A stretch of 64,000 nt of DNA from Volutella citrinella. Taxonomy: Eukaryota > Ascomycota > Sordariomycetes > Hypocreales > Nectriaceae. Position numbers and translations under genes: made by a program. Under the pieces are notes generated by a model, which saw nothing but the letters and a program-made list of their open reading frames with translations, ran no database searches and was not told where the DNA came from. Every line of letters starts with the position of its first letter. The first letter of the stretch is position 1. The DNA lies in assembly GCA_034401135.1 (NCBI GenBank), contig JAWZSP010000005.1, positions 3,596,001 through 3,660,000 on the forward strand, written 5' to 3'. This document shows positions 14,600 to 25,732 of the stretch, piece after piece.

Positions 14600-15754
14600 C
14601 ACTCTGGTGCTTTTGTCTTGTCCTGTACAGGTCTGCACGGTGTTGTTTCGTCTTGTCTCTCCTGTCCTGCGTCTTGTTTCCCGCTTTGGTCAATGATTCC
14701 GGGAGGGTTGGGTGAGCCCAATAGAGTCGGGGAGTCGGAGGGAAAACAACGCCAGAGGCCATCCATCCCGTTCATCTCACACAGCCAGCCGAAGCGAGAG
14801 ACTTGTTCGGCCACCAGACGACGCCGCAGAGCCGGGACGGGCGGGCTAGGCTCCCTGCCTGCTCGAACCAATGTGACGAGAGCCCTCGATGCCGGTGACG
14901 GTCTGCGCGGTGGTACATAAAGGGGTCGAGCGTCCAGGGATTGCCGATGCGGATATTTGCACGAGGACGTCATTGCACCCCAGCGGCCTGGCCCAAGTGC
15001 CCGTCCATGCCTAGGTTTAGGGTCTAGGCGAGGCAATCGAACCCTTATCCTGACATTGGCGATCACCGTTGCCTGGCTTCTTTGCCATGTCTTGTCATGA
15101 GACATCCGTTAGCTATTGCTAGTACGGGAAATTCTTCCAGGGTGCCGGCCTTCCTGGGTCCAGCCGACGTCGACCGTCATCCGAGACCGAGAGAGCCAGA
15201 CAGGCAGTGAATCATGTATCATGTACAGTAGCAGAACTCAAATCGCTGTGCGTGCGTCGTTGCCTTGTCTGCCTCTCGCGAGTCATTCTGCGCGTGTCTC
15301 TGCCTGCATCTGGCCATGCGGTCCATGCCCTCCCTCACTTCGTGCTCTGGCGCCCTGTGCCTTCACTTTTTTTACCCCTGCCTCAGCTGTAGTCGGCAAT
15401 TATACGTCGGAATTACCCACTCTGAGCGCAACGGGCCATGCGCCATGTGGACCCATCAACGCCCCTTCTTTGTCGGTTTTGCTTTTTCCATCGGCGGCTT
15501 GCGCATCAAAATCGACCCGTCTCTCGACAAGTCTTAGAGCCTCAATGGCCGTTTCTCCACAGCTCAAAATGAGGTGGTGCATGTCTGGAGCACACTCGTG
15601 GCACGACACATGGGACGACGACGGCATACCAGCCATTGGCGCCCGCCAATGCTGGCCCTGCTGATAAGTGGCTTCAGCCCTGGCTCCCGACTGGCCCGAT
15701 GATTAGTACTGCCCACCCCCAATTCTCACCTCTGTTGTATTAGCTGTCGCCGTC

Positions 15755-15840
15755 GCAGGTAGCAGTAGCAGCACGTAGTAGTAGTAGCAGCAGCAACAAA
15801 TAGCAGTAGCAGGAGCAGGAGCAGTAGCAGCTGCAGCGGC
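15755..15840 (+). repeat. Imperfect AGC/AGT microsatellite
   Basis: A run of AGCAGT, AGTAGT, AGCAGC and AGGAGC units about 85 bp long in non-coding DNA. It is interrupted and so probably old. Confidence 0.7.
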
Positions 15841-17154
15841 ACGAGTGAGACGAGAGCAGCGCGTGAGCAATCCGAACCGTCTGGTTAGCCCAGGCTCTTG
15901 GACGTAGATGATCATTGTCATAACCGGCCCCAAGGCGGAGGATTGCGATGGCGGGCGCTTCCACTGTTGTTCATCGAGGCGGGTCCCTGACAATACACTG
16001 CGAATGTTGGCACCCGCTGCCATCGTCTCAGGCTTGGGGTGAGATGTAGCACGCGCACCTACACGCCCCCCCTCGAGAGACGATTGAGGAGGGGGATGCT
16101 GGCAGCCACGCGCCAGAGAGCGCTGTGGGCGAATGGACGGATGTGATGAGCACTGCGTGCTTCCCCAGAGACAACTCCCTGTCACCCATCGCCCCCTACC
16201 TCACGCCATTCCGTCGGACGCTACGCCCGTTCAGGCCCTCGTCCCATGGCCCCACGATTGGACGAACCACGAACCACACACATCGTCTCGACGCTGTCTG
16301 CCGCATCCTTTCCGATCGAGACCGAGTAGGTAGGCGTCAGGGCGTGTCATGTCGTGTCAGTGCTCTTCTGTCCTCGAGAGGGCGATCAGAGCCCGAGGCC
16401 CAAGGTTGCGTGCATTGTGGTCCAGGGGTCGCATTGGCTTCTGTTGCTGCCGTTGCAGCTGCAGCCTGCGTCCTCCGAGCGAGGGGTTGTATGTGTGTCT
16501 TGCCAGGTGGTGATGTCGTCCTGTCGGCTCTTGGGGCATCCCTCTCCCTTCTCTCTTTCGCCCATGCCGGGCCCCATCCCATCCTCCCATTACATGGGCC
16601 GTCCGTCCAAGGGAAAGGAAAGGAGCACTCCATCAATCAACCACCACCACTCCCTCCAGCACAGTAGTACTTCGCAGGGGCTCCCTGTCTGTCACTCGGG
16701 CCCCCCCCACTACATCGCTATTCCAGCGGGGGCCTCTTCACCCGGGGGGTTCACTCAATCCCATGGAAAATGGCATTGCGACGTCAACGGCCGCCATTCG
16801 CCATCTGGTTTAGCTGTCCCAAGACGTCAGCAGCATCCGAGTCTATGTAAAGTCGACTGCACGCACCTTGATCATGCCAGCCCGCTCCCGCACTGAGCTC
16901 CGCCCAGCCTGGGGATCCTTGACCTGTTGGCCATCGGCCTTTCATTTAGTGGTACTACAAGAACATCGTCCGACCCTTTTCCCCCTCTTGCGATTCTTCT
17001 TTGATCTCACATCCAAATTCAATCCTCATCTCCTGGCTTAATACTTCCTCCTCTCTGTATCTCCATCCCCCTCCCACCCATCCCGCCTCCCCTCGCGCCC
17101 ATCCTAGGCTTGCTCAATCTCCTCCCACTCTGTACAACAATCTCATCGACAACA

Positions 17155-17579
17155 ATGAGCGGCGCCGGAGGCTTCTACAAGTACCGATGCAAGTACTTTT
17201 ACACACACAACTGCCCCAACTGGGTTTGGGTGAATAATGCGCCTTGCGCCTCATGTCTGGTAAGACCCGGAGTCGCCACCGCCGCGGGGGCACAGAATGC
17301 CGCTTCGTTTTTCTCGCCATATGCTGACTTGTAATGAACCAGGCCGATGGACGTGATAATGAAGAGCCCCATCAACCAGCTTGGGTTCTCCCTCGAGACA
17401 TCGTTGTGCCCCGCGTTCTCGACGGCATCCTTCAGTACACATTAATGGAGCTTGTGGCCCCATCAGAACCCGGTGACGACTGGACGCTGAGAGACAAGGC
17501 CAACCGACCGCCGCCGTCAATCCCCGTGACGAGCGCGATGCCACTTATACCGGGGATCATGTCACATCATCGGTTCTGA
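17155..17579 (+). CDS. Small conserved-looking protein of unknown function
   Basis: Two exons (17155-17259 and 17343-17579) give 113 residues; the 83-bp intron has a GTAAGA donor and a CAG acceptor. The N-terminus has a compact aromatic and cysteine motif, FYKYRCKYFYTHNCPNWVWV, then NNAPCASCLADGRD. The four cysteines (12, 20, 31, 34) end in C-x2-C, which could bind a metal. The rest is acidic and proline-rich (HQPAWVLPRDIVVPRVLDG). There is no signal peptide or membrane segment. I recall similar short proteins in other Sordariomycetes but know no function. The long non-coding DNA on both sides and the pyrimidine-rich leader suggest a separately regulated gene. Real coding status is likely because splicing removes an in-frame problem cleanly and joins CASCL to ADGRD. 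Confidence 0.7.
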
Positions 17580-18143
17580 GGAAGCGTGAACCCCTCTTCC
17601 CAATTCGGGCCCATCTCAACCGACTTGAGAGGGGGGCAAGGGGGGCTGCGCGAGCGCAAATGATTTCTCCGCCTACCACGGTTAGGCTAATATGATGGAG
17701 AAATGAAAGAATGCACAGGCAGGCAAAGAGCGGGGGAGCAGCAATTTGCGAACCTCACAAACGCAGCGACGGACGAATGCGCGACGCTCGGCGCATAGTG
17801 TACAACTCTGAAATCTGACGAGAACGCAGAAACAAAAGGTTGCAACTGCGACGCTGAGTGTAGGATGGTATGGGACATTGGTGGCTGGTGAAAAGCACAC
17901 GTACACAACCCTCCCCCCACAGGATATACCCATGCGCTGAAGTTGAACGCTCTGGAGACGGGGGACTCCATTCAGGACTGTTATTATCGGGATCTTGGGA
18001 TGGCTTTTTGTCATGGCGCATGTGTAACTTTACTGGGTACAGGAACCATTCTTGAATTTGACGGTATGGAGCCAGGAAATTGATTTTCATGACATCTTCA
18101 ACGCCCTTGTCTGGTCCGCTCTCTCTTTTTTTGGTCCCCTGTC

Positions 18144-18233
18144 TTTTTTTTTTTTTTTGGAAGGCTGTCCGCGATGCCCGCTCTCCGCGTTCCCGGAATT
18201 GTCGAACAGAGAAAAAGGAAAAAAAAAAAAAAA
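18144..18233. repeat. T15...A15 inverted homopolymer pair
   Basis: Fifteen T at 18144-18158 and fifteen A at 18219-18233 could pair as the stem of a hairpin with a loop of about 60 bases. The sequences just outside do not extend the stem, so this may be two independent homopolymer tracts. Confidence 0.6.
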
Positions 18234-18541
18234 GGGAGCGACTGGAACGCCTGTCCGACATGTGATGTGAGGCTCATGGAGGAGCGGCTGTGGCGGGTTG
18301 AGCGAGTCAGACATCGGTCCAGGGCGCACGAGATCAGCTCGAGGCATCAGATCAAGACGCCAGACAGGCTCGCGGGTCGCGAGATGTGGCGTGCCACACC
18401 GTGGCAGCTCGTCTGATGATCCCTGTCGCTCTACTTATCAGTCAGCCGTCTGGGAGCGCTCGGTAGCTGAGCCCGTGGCCCCACCTGGTCGTGCACACAC
18501 TAGCAGGCGACGACGGTTTCCGCCGAAAGCACACAGCTTGC

Positions 18542-18592
18542 AAGCTCGCGAGACAGGCAAGCTCGCGAGACAGGCAAGCTCGCGAGACAGGC
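18542..18592 (+). repeat. 17-bp tandem repeat, three perfect copies
   Basis: The unit AAGCTCGCGAGACAGGC occurs three times without a mismatch. Each unit contains the palindrome CTCGCGAG. A degenerate relative (CAGACAGGCTCGCGGG) lies about 180 bp upstream near 18360. The DNA here is non-coding. Confidence 0.9.
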
Positions 18593-21457
18593 AGCCGGTC
18601 AGTCAGAGGGTCGGAGGTCCGTCTATCGTCCGCGTGCGTATCGAATGCCATTGGGAACTCAACCGATGAAGGATCGCCAGGAACCCATGACGGGGCCGGA
18701 CGAGCCGTTTTCTCAGTCTGATTCGTTCGCCCTGGCACCGAACGAGGTGGCCGGGCGCGGTGGGACTACAGGCCGCATGTTAAAAGACGTCAACCGGTGC
18801 GAGCTTGCCTCGAAGCGGACCAGCGTAACGGCTCCCGTTCTGCGTGCGCCACACATCCCTCGTCACCTCGTGGGCCGTGTTACTTAGCGCGGGGCCCGAT
18901 CTTGGGTATCTCAAGTAAACTTCAGCGCCGGTCTGTCGCCAAGTCGAATGTGACAGCATTCGGTCAGGGCCCGCCGTCGCTTGGGACGTTTCCGTGGGTG
19001 CCGCGGGTCCGAAGTGGGCAAGGAGATGGGGCGGCCCGGAGACGGCGATGTACAAGTACTGCTACTGCCCGTATTGTAGTGGTACGTGTAGGAAGTGGAT
19101 GTTGTCAACGGCCACGGCCAAGGGCCACGACGATGGGATGCGGATGGGCATGCGGATGGGATTCTAGCATCGAGTGCACCCGAGCATCCATTCACCCATC
19201 CCTTCATCCATCCAGCCAGAATTGCCCATCCATCCCATGTCCCGGTCTGGTAGCATTCCCAGTATGCGCGCATCTAACGAGAAATTGGCGGCTGTCAGGG
19301 ATGGGCGAAGTTGAGAAGGACAGAACCACGCAATGGGTGCAGGAAGCACGAGAACTGGTGAAACTGAGGACCAAATTGCGCGTTTACGGCCTGCGGACCT
19401 GGCGTGTTTTCGTTGGCAGTACAATCGCGGTGGACGAGGGGATTTGGGTGATGTACCGTAGGCTTAGGCCAGTTGCTGGTGGAGGTGGAGAGCAGTAGTG
19501 GCATGGCATGGCCCAGTGGAGATGCACGTATTGCAGCGGTACTCGGTACTGCGTAGTAATGCCTGCACGGACAGGGCATGAGGGAGACGGGGCCAGGACT
19601 GCCATGGGAATTATTTGTCGTGCTAGCACTGCTAGTAGGCAAACAAGCAGCAGCAGGATCACCTCGCTGCAGGACAATCCCCAAGAGTCGGGAATTTGCC
19701 CCTCACTCCGCGCCTTCCCTGGCTATCCTGTCCTTGCTAGCCTGGTGATTCCGAGCTTTACTTTTCGCTGACGTATCAATAGGACTACCTGGGCTACTAC
19801 TACCAAGTCTGTACGGTGTGTGTATTCATCCAGGCCTGGCAAGTATGCGCTCCTTTGCTCCTGCCCTATTGCAACCCCTCCAGCTTGTGACAAGCGCTTG
19901 GTCAGATCCCACTACGCAACAGTTGGCCCCAATCTAATTTCGCACCCAGCTGCGGCAGTCGCCAGTAGGGCCACCACCTTCTCTTGCCTGCCTGCTCGAT
20001 TGAGCCACCACGGGGAAGGTGGAAGCTCCGGGAAAGTGCCCACTAGACTCGACATAGTATAGTAGTTGGGGCTTCAGTGCTTCCTTTGGGTTGCCTGACA
20101 GAACCCCGACTCCCCAGCCGGACTTTGCTTCCCAATCGAGTAGACCAGCTCGTCACGGCACCTGGGTGTTGGGACTTCGTTGGAGCCTTGGGCGGCTTTT
20201 GATACCCATCACGTCCCGATGCCCTTCCTCTCACTCAGCGCTACTGTGCTTCGAAACGGGCTCTCTGCATATTTCTGCAGCCCCATTGCAGCATCTGCAG
20301 CCGTTGTTGTCTCTCAGCCAAGGAATTCTCGGCTCCGGCCCAGCACTCCGACGGCGCGCCGTCGGTAGAGAATGCAGCATCGGCACCCACCCCCAACCAA
20401 CCACGCCCCAGCCGACTCCCACAGCCAGACAGAGCCACCAAATCACGACTAGCAGCAGAACCACAACCCGGCTGGTAACATGGTGGCGCCTCTTTTACAC
20501 ACCACATGTTTAGGACGTGCGAAGCGAAATCCCCTGCCTGCAAACGTACCAGAATCCAACTGCCCCAGGCCCAAGCTTGTGCGTGCCCACTCAATGATGC
20601 CCACAACGCGCGCCAGGACGAGGGCCCTTCGCCGGTCTATTCGAGGACTACTGGAGCCACTCCCAGGGCCACTCGAGGGTCCATGCTCCGACCTCGCGGT
20701 ACTACGTGCAGGGTGCTCTCCAGCATCAGCCCATTTTCCAGCCCGCGTCTGGCCTAGACGGCCCCAATGGCATGGTCCTTGGGCCATGTCTTCCAGAACC
20801 AGCGTGGAAGACCTCGGCACAGCATGCAATCGCGGCGCCTTGCGATGTCGGGTGCCGACTTTTGGCGTCAGGTACCGCGCCACTGTTCCAGGCAATGGCA
20901 CTCGCTGCGACAGTAGTACGATGTCGCGTGGGCTGCGTGGAGTCGGCCCCAGCTGCGTCCCATGTCCCCCTGCCTGTGCGAAGGCTACCGACTCCATTGC
21001 CTTACAAGGTACCTGTTCCTAAACCCTGTACCGATGTGAGTACCAGCAACCTCATCGTTGCCTCGAGAGGTATGTGTGAATGAGACAGAGACGCATAAAC
21101 CTTCAGAGTAGTCCGACTTACAAAGGGGCGACCCGCTGTGGGCACGACGCAACGGGTCCACGTATCTCCCGGCCTCGCGGCCTCCGTCTACCGTCACATT
21201 CCGTGCCGTCCCCGGACACCGCCAGCTCGTTACCAGATCTTACCGACTGTGTATAAGTCAGATACCAGAACAAGTCATCACGCATAATGAGATTATGCAG
21301 TTGCACATGGCGAAGCTATCATTGTCATGTTAGGTTTCATATGACGTTCGCTAGCAGTCTGCTCATTGTTCCATTCCCCCGACTACCATCGTTTATCCTA
21401 GTCGTCAACGCTCCCGAATGTTCAATACGCGTATCCTCGAGGCTATTGGGCTATCGG

Positions 21458-23163
21458 CTAGAGAAACAGTGGCCAGACAAGAACACCTAGCCAGGCAAAC
21501 AACAATCCCTTTGGTACAGCCGGCATGCTAGCCGCGTTCTTCTTGTTCCCAAGCCCAAACGGCAGACCCTGGTAACTAAATGTGACATTCTGCGGGATGG
21601 TTCGATTCAGGCAGTGGCCGTTGGCAATATCCAACTTCGTCAAGTCATCAGGTACCTTGAAGAACATGAAGCGATCCTCAGGGATGCCCTTGAACCCGTC
21701 AGTGTTGTAGGGAAATTTATTCCCATCATCTGTAGCACTCGTATTGCGCAAAAATATGCACTGGACCTGATCGGGGTGCTCGTGGTACAGCTCAGGATAC
21801 GCCTTCATCACATCCGAATTGGTCGTATCGGCCACCAGAATGAACTTCCTGCTTGGAAAGGTCTGGAATACCCGGTCAAGGAGGAATTTACGAATGGAAA
21901 GGGTCGCCGACAAGTCCGAGAAGTTGAGGGGCCTCGTGTCAAACGATCCAAGGGGATACGTCTTGTAAATGAATTCCATGTAGTTCCTGGTTGCCTGTTC
22001 CGGTGTTGTCGTGAGGTAATGGAAGTGTATGTCGGTCAGCGACTCAGACCAGTTGGCATATATGTCGGGCATGTTCATCCAGGGCACGAAAGGCCGCGCG
22101 AATGTGTTGAGAAGACCCTCCTTTGGTTCGTAAATCTTTGTGATGCGGAGGATGTCGTCAATGTCGGATATAATGGTGATGCCCTGGGGCGGAACTAGAT
22201 ACGCCGTCGCATTGCCGCTGTTGTTGACGCCCTCGGCATACATCTCCAGAGTCTGGATGCGGGACGTTGCGTCGCCCCTGAGCAGGTGGCCTCCGTTGGA
22301 ACCTGTCTCGTTCTTGAGTGTGACAAAAACGTCAAAGTCTCCCTCAGCGGTTGTGTTGTAGGGCAGCTTGATCTTCTGGGAACCTCCCGTCTGGCAGCAA
22401 TGCGTCAGTCGGCATCCTATGAGGAGAGTAGGTGACGTCTTCACTTACCGCCTTGATGGGACCTGTTTGAGGCTGCGACCCATTTTGTCCATCGGCCACG
22501 AAATCCATGGTTACCTCCTGGTTGCCCTGCTGTACAACAAAGATAGACCGCGTGAGGTTGCGAGCTTGTGCCTTGCCGGCATCATCCAGCTTGTCGACAG
22601 ATGTGTCAATGAGGAACACGTTTGCCAAGTCGTCAACCTTTTTCTGGTCGATCTGCGGAAGCTTGTAAACATTTCCACGGGCGCGCACGCTCCAGCCGTC
22701 GTTTGTCCAGTTTCCGTAGGCACTGGTCGATCATGTCAGCCTGGATGGCGGTTTCGGCGAGGCAAGGTACAGGGTAAGGTAGAATGGGTGGTGGGTGTAA
22801 TATCATGACGTTCAGCATCACTTACGGAAGGTTGAGGACCTGCGTCGGCTGCGCGGCCAGGTCACTGTCGCTGATGCCAAGCGAGCTGCTGACCTGGCTG
22901 CCAGTGGGCAATCCGTGGAAGTCAAGCAGGCCGGAATTGACAACCGAGTTGAACTTGCTCGCGACCTTGCTCTCGAGGCCACTTACATACGAGGCCACAT
23001 CATCCACGAGACCCCGCTCAGCAAGCGCGTTGACAGCTGTGGGCTCCGGTCCTCGAGGTGCAACTGCAGCTACAAATCCCGTTGGTTCGGCGGCTGGTAC
23101 AGCGCCAGGCAGGGCCAGCACGGCGGGCAGAAGCCCAGCGAAGATTGCGTGACGTATCGCCAT
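21458..23163 (-). CDS. Secreted App1-like (DUF2183) phosphatase-domain protein
   Basis: Three exons on the minus strand (23163-22826, 22722-22449, 22390-21458) give 514 residues. The start MAIRHAIFAGLLPAVLALPGA is a signal peptide. The middle carries the App1/DUF2183 HAD-like core: ISDIDDILRITKIYEPKEG with the DxDx motif at residues 280-284, then DFRP-like segments and KFILVADTTNSDVMKAYPELY. Many N-x-S/T sites support secretion. The last 20 residues (PKGLLFAWLGVLVWPLFL) are hydrophobic after a small-residue stretch, as in a GPI-anchor signal. App1 in yeast is an actin-patch phosphatidate phosphatase with the motif DxDxT; here the last position is Ile284, so activity is uncertain. It is likely a cell-surface member of the family. 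Confidence 0.87.
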
Positions 23164-25732
23164 GGCAATAGTTGGTTTCGATCTCACCAAGAAGGGAAAA
23201 GGGACAGCAGAGCTCAAGGGGGGACAATCCGTCTTTAAACTCAATTTCTACTACAGCGCGGCTTGAGATGCATTTAATTACTGGGCGAGCTACGTCTTTC
23301 TTGTGTTGGCACAGCTGGCGAGTCAGGTTGTGATTGGACCAGGTTGGGTGGTGACATCACTTGATCCAAGCGAAACCTGCAGCCACCTTCCTGGGGGTAA
23401 CTTGGTGCAATCCATTGAATCTCCACCACAGCTCGAGCACAAACTCGAGTAAGTTGGGATTCGAATTCTACTGTGCCGGGTGTTTTTCTGGGTGTTTCTG
23501 GTGTGTTTCGCAACTATTTTCTGGTTGATATACGGATTTCATGTCGAAACTTCGACGCGTTAGTAATATGAGTTGAGCGCGAAAATGACATCATCAACCC
23601 TTTCGCGATGCCGCATATCCGAGCCAGGGGTCTAGAACTCCGAGTGCTGGCATCGCCTCGCCCCATAGCGCAGGCCTCCTGTGCTAGTGGTAGGACACTG
23701 CGCAGGCTGTGTTTCGTGTGCTGCAGCTAGAATAGCAGTGCTAAAATTGGTCGGATATGCTCGGATTGCCGACCCGGCTCAATACCAGTGGTCTTGTCCT
23801 GCTTGAGTGTTAGCACCCGTCAATTGTGTTGATGAGCTGGGGGAGACTTATCCCCTGGGCGGGGGGTTGCCCATCCACACCATTTCTGGCGGGAGGGCAA
23901 CCAGGACTGCCTCATCCAACGCGGCCTGTCCAGAAGATCGATGGGCAAGTCGACACAATACCAATATCGGCCACCAGGGCACCAGGTTGGATCCATAGCT
24001 GGGCCTCAAGCAACCTCAGACAAGCACGAAACTTTGACTCCAACTCGAGATGGGTCCCAAGGCTGCTTGAGGCGGCAACCAAGACTGCCAACCTTTGGCA
24101 CTGGAGAAGCACGACCCAGTACTGCTTGCACCCAATCAGCTTCAAAACGTTCCAGTACCTTCACTGAGGCCATCGCTCAGAAGCTGGCGCAACGGACTTC
24201 GCTCAACGCTACGCCAAACTCGGTCAAAACGGCTCCTTCTGTGTGTTTCGCGCTGCCAGCTAGGACTAGTTTTTGGTTTCCTCCCCCTCAGAGCGGCAAG
24301 GCTGCATGCAGAAGGGGGGCATTGACGGGCAGACAAAAGACATCCTTAAAAACCGCCCTTTCATCTCAGGCCGTCCGTTAGGGCGAGGCCGAGGAAAAGT
24401 CACACCGCAAGGGGCTCTTTGACTGTAGACTGGCGTCCATCCGAATCGTGGGACAAGCCCGACGAAAGGTGGTTAATGCGCCTGGTCAGGCCAGACACGT
24501 TCGTGTCACACACCCGAAGCAGGTGCTGTGGTGTGGGTTTGGGAGCGAAAGAGCCATGAAAGCAGAGCTGGTTCAAACCATCAGTCCGTCTTGCCTAGCA
24601 GATCCGAAGGGCCGGGGGCTACACCGGAGAGCATGGCGGGTCAGTCTGCCTCTTTCTGTGTGAAACCTCGAGATCCCCATTGCGCCGACTTGAGTCAACC
24701 AGCCGGCGGTTCCGACAGGTGCCCTCCGAGGGCATGTGCTTGAAAGAGGTGACTGACTGTGTGAGGCCTCTCGGATGCCCCACTCCATCTCTGCTTGACA
24801 TTGTGGACGGACCGAACGTCTGAAGGCCAGAGGGTTCAAAACGAGCTCAGCTGATAAGCTGACCGCACCTCCAAACCGGCCTACTCTTGACCATTGTACT
24901 GATCCAGTGTACGGGGCTGACGAGCGTCCTCAGACCAGAGGCTCTTACCGTACCGACTCATGGCACCCGTCTCCTCGCACACCAATAGGTGACTGGATTG
25001 CCCTCCACGCCAGTCCGTCGACCTGGGACCCTGAGTGATCGACCAACTTTTCAGCGGGCACGACACACCCAGAGGCGGCAGTTCGACATAAAAGGCGGCT
25101 CGGGCGACGGAGCGCAATACTTGCAAACCAGATGTATTCTTAGGGTTAAGTTCCGACACCCATTCGCCCTCCGTAGCCGGGCTGTCCCTCAACAGACAGC
25201 ATGTAGCAGAACGAACCCCAGCGGCAAACAGCGAGATCCTGATACAGGCTCGAGGCGGCTTGTTCTGTTTCCCGGCCGATGGAGAACGGTCATGAAGAGA
25301 CATTCCTTTCGGAAAATGAGTGACGGAGGACTGTGGGGGAGGCGTCACGCGTTGTTGACTGCACAATGTGCGGCGAAGGAGCTGTGAGTGACCTTGTCCA
25401 GGGTATCGCAAGTTCAGTCTGAGGGATATCCGGTGTTCTTCTGAAGCGACTTTGTCTCCGGTGCTAGGGATTGAGGCTTGACAAGAATGCGCGTTGACTG
25501 TAAAGTGTGTTGAGTGATTCAACTCTGCTGTGTAAAGGCTGGGGTAGCGCGAGGCGCGATTTGGAGCTAGTTGTTCAACCCCAGACGCGTCGACACGTGA
25601 CCCAGCTCCCGTCTTCTCACCACCGTGCGTAGACAGTGTCAATAGCACATGAAGATTCAGTTAGAAGTGGGTGGAAAGGCATAATCAATCTTGGACAACG
25701 CAACTCTCCCAGCTTGTGAGTTCAAGTTCACA
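23164..25732. other. 2.6-kb divergent intergenic region
   Basis: Lies between the divergent App1-like and rtp1 genes. The longest frame (24881-25648 minus, about 255 codons) has no recognisable motif, no hydrophobic core pattern and many Ser, Arg and Pro, so it is treated as chance. Confidence 0.45.

Larger units (their letters stand above)
11684..17154. other. 5.5-kb gene-poor region
   Basis: No gene with a recognisable domain or coherent exon structure was found on either strand. Long frames (for example 14293-15105 minus) are low-complexity products of GC-rich DNA. Visible structure includes a TATAAA element at 12113, a G-run cluster at 13298-13321, a CTG microsatellite at 14578-14599, an AGC/AGT-rich microsatellite at about 15755-15840, and a pyrimidine-rich leader at about 16975-17150 just before the next start codon. 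Confidence 0.5.
17580..21457. other. 3.9-kb gene-poor region
   Basis: No supported gene. It contains a T15 tract and an A15 tract about 60 bp apart (18144-18233), a 17-bp tandem repeat (18542-18592) and CATC-rich DNA near 19185-19240. Frames of up to 233 codons (18797-19498) look compositionally random. Confidence 0.5.

Noticed and set aside
14293..15105. A 270-codon frame on the minus strand in the 11.7-17.1 kb desert
   Set aside because: Rich in Arg, Ser, Pro and Gln with a poly-Gln run from the CTG repeat; no recognisable domain and no good context.
24881..25648. A 255-codon frame on the minus strand between the App1-like gene and rtp1
   Set aside because: No domain, hydrophobic pattern or splice-linked partner. 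GC-rich DNA commonly gives frames of this length by chance. Similarity search or RNA-seq could overturn this.
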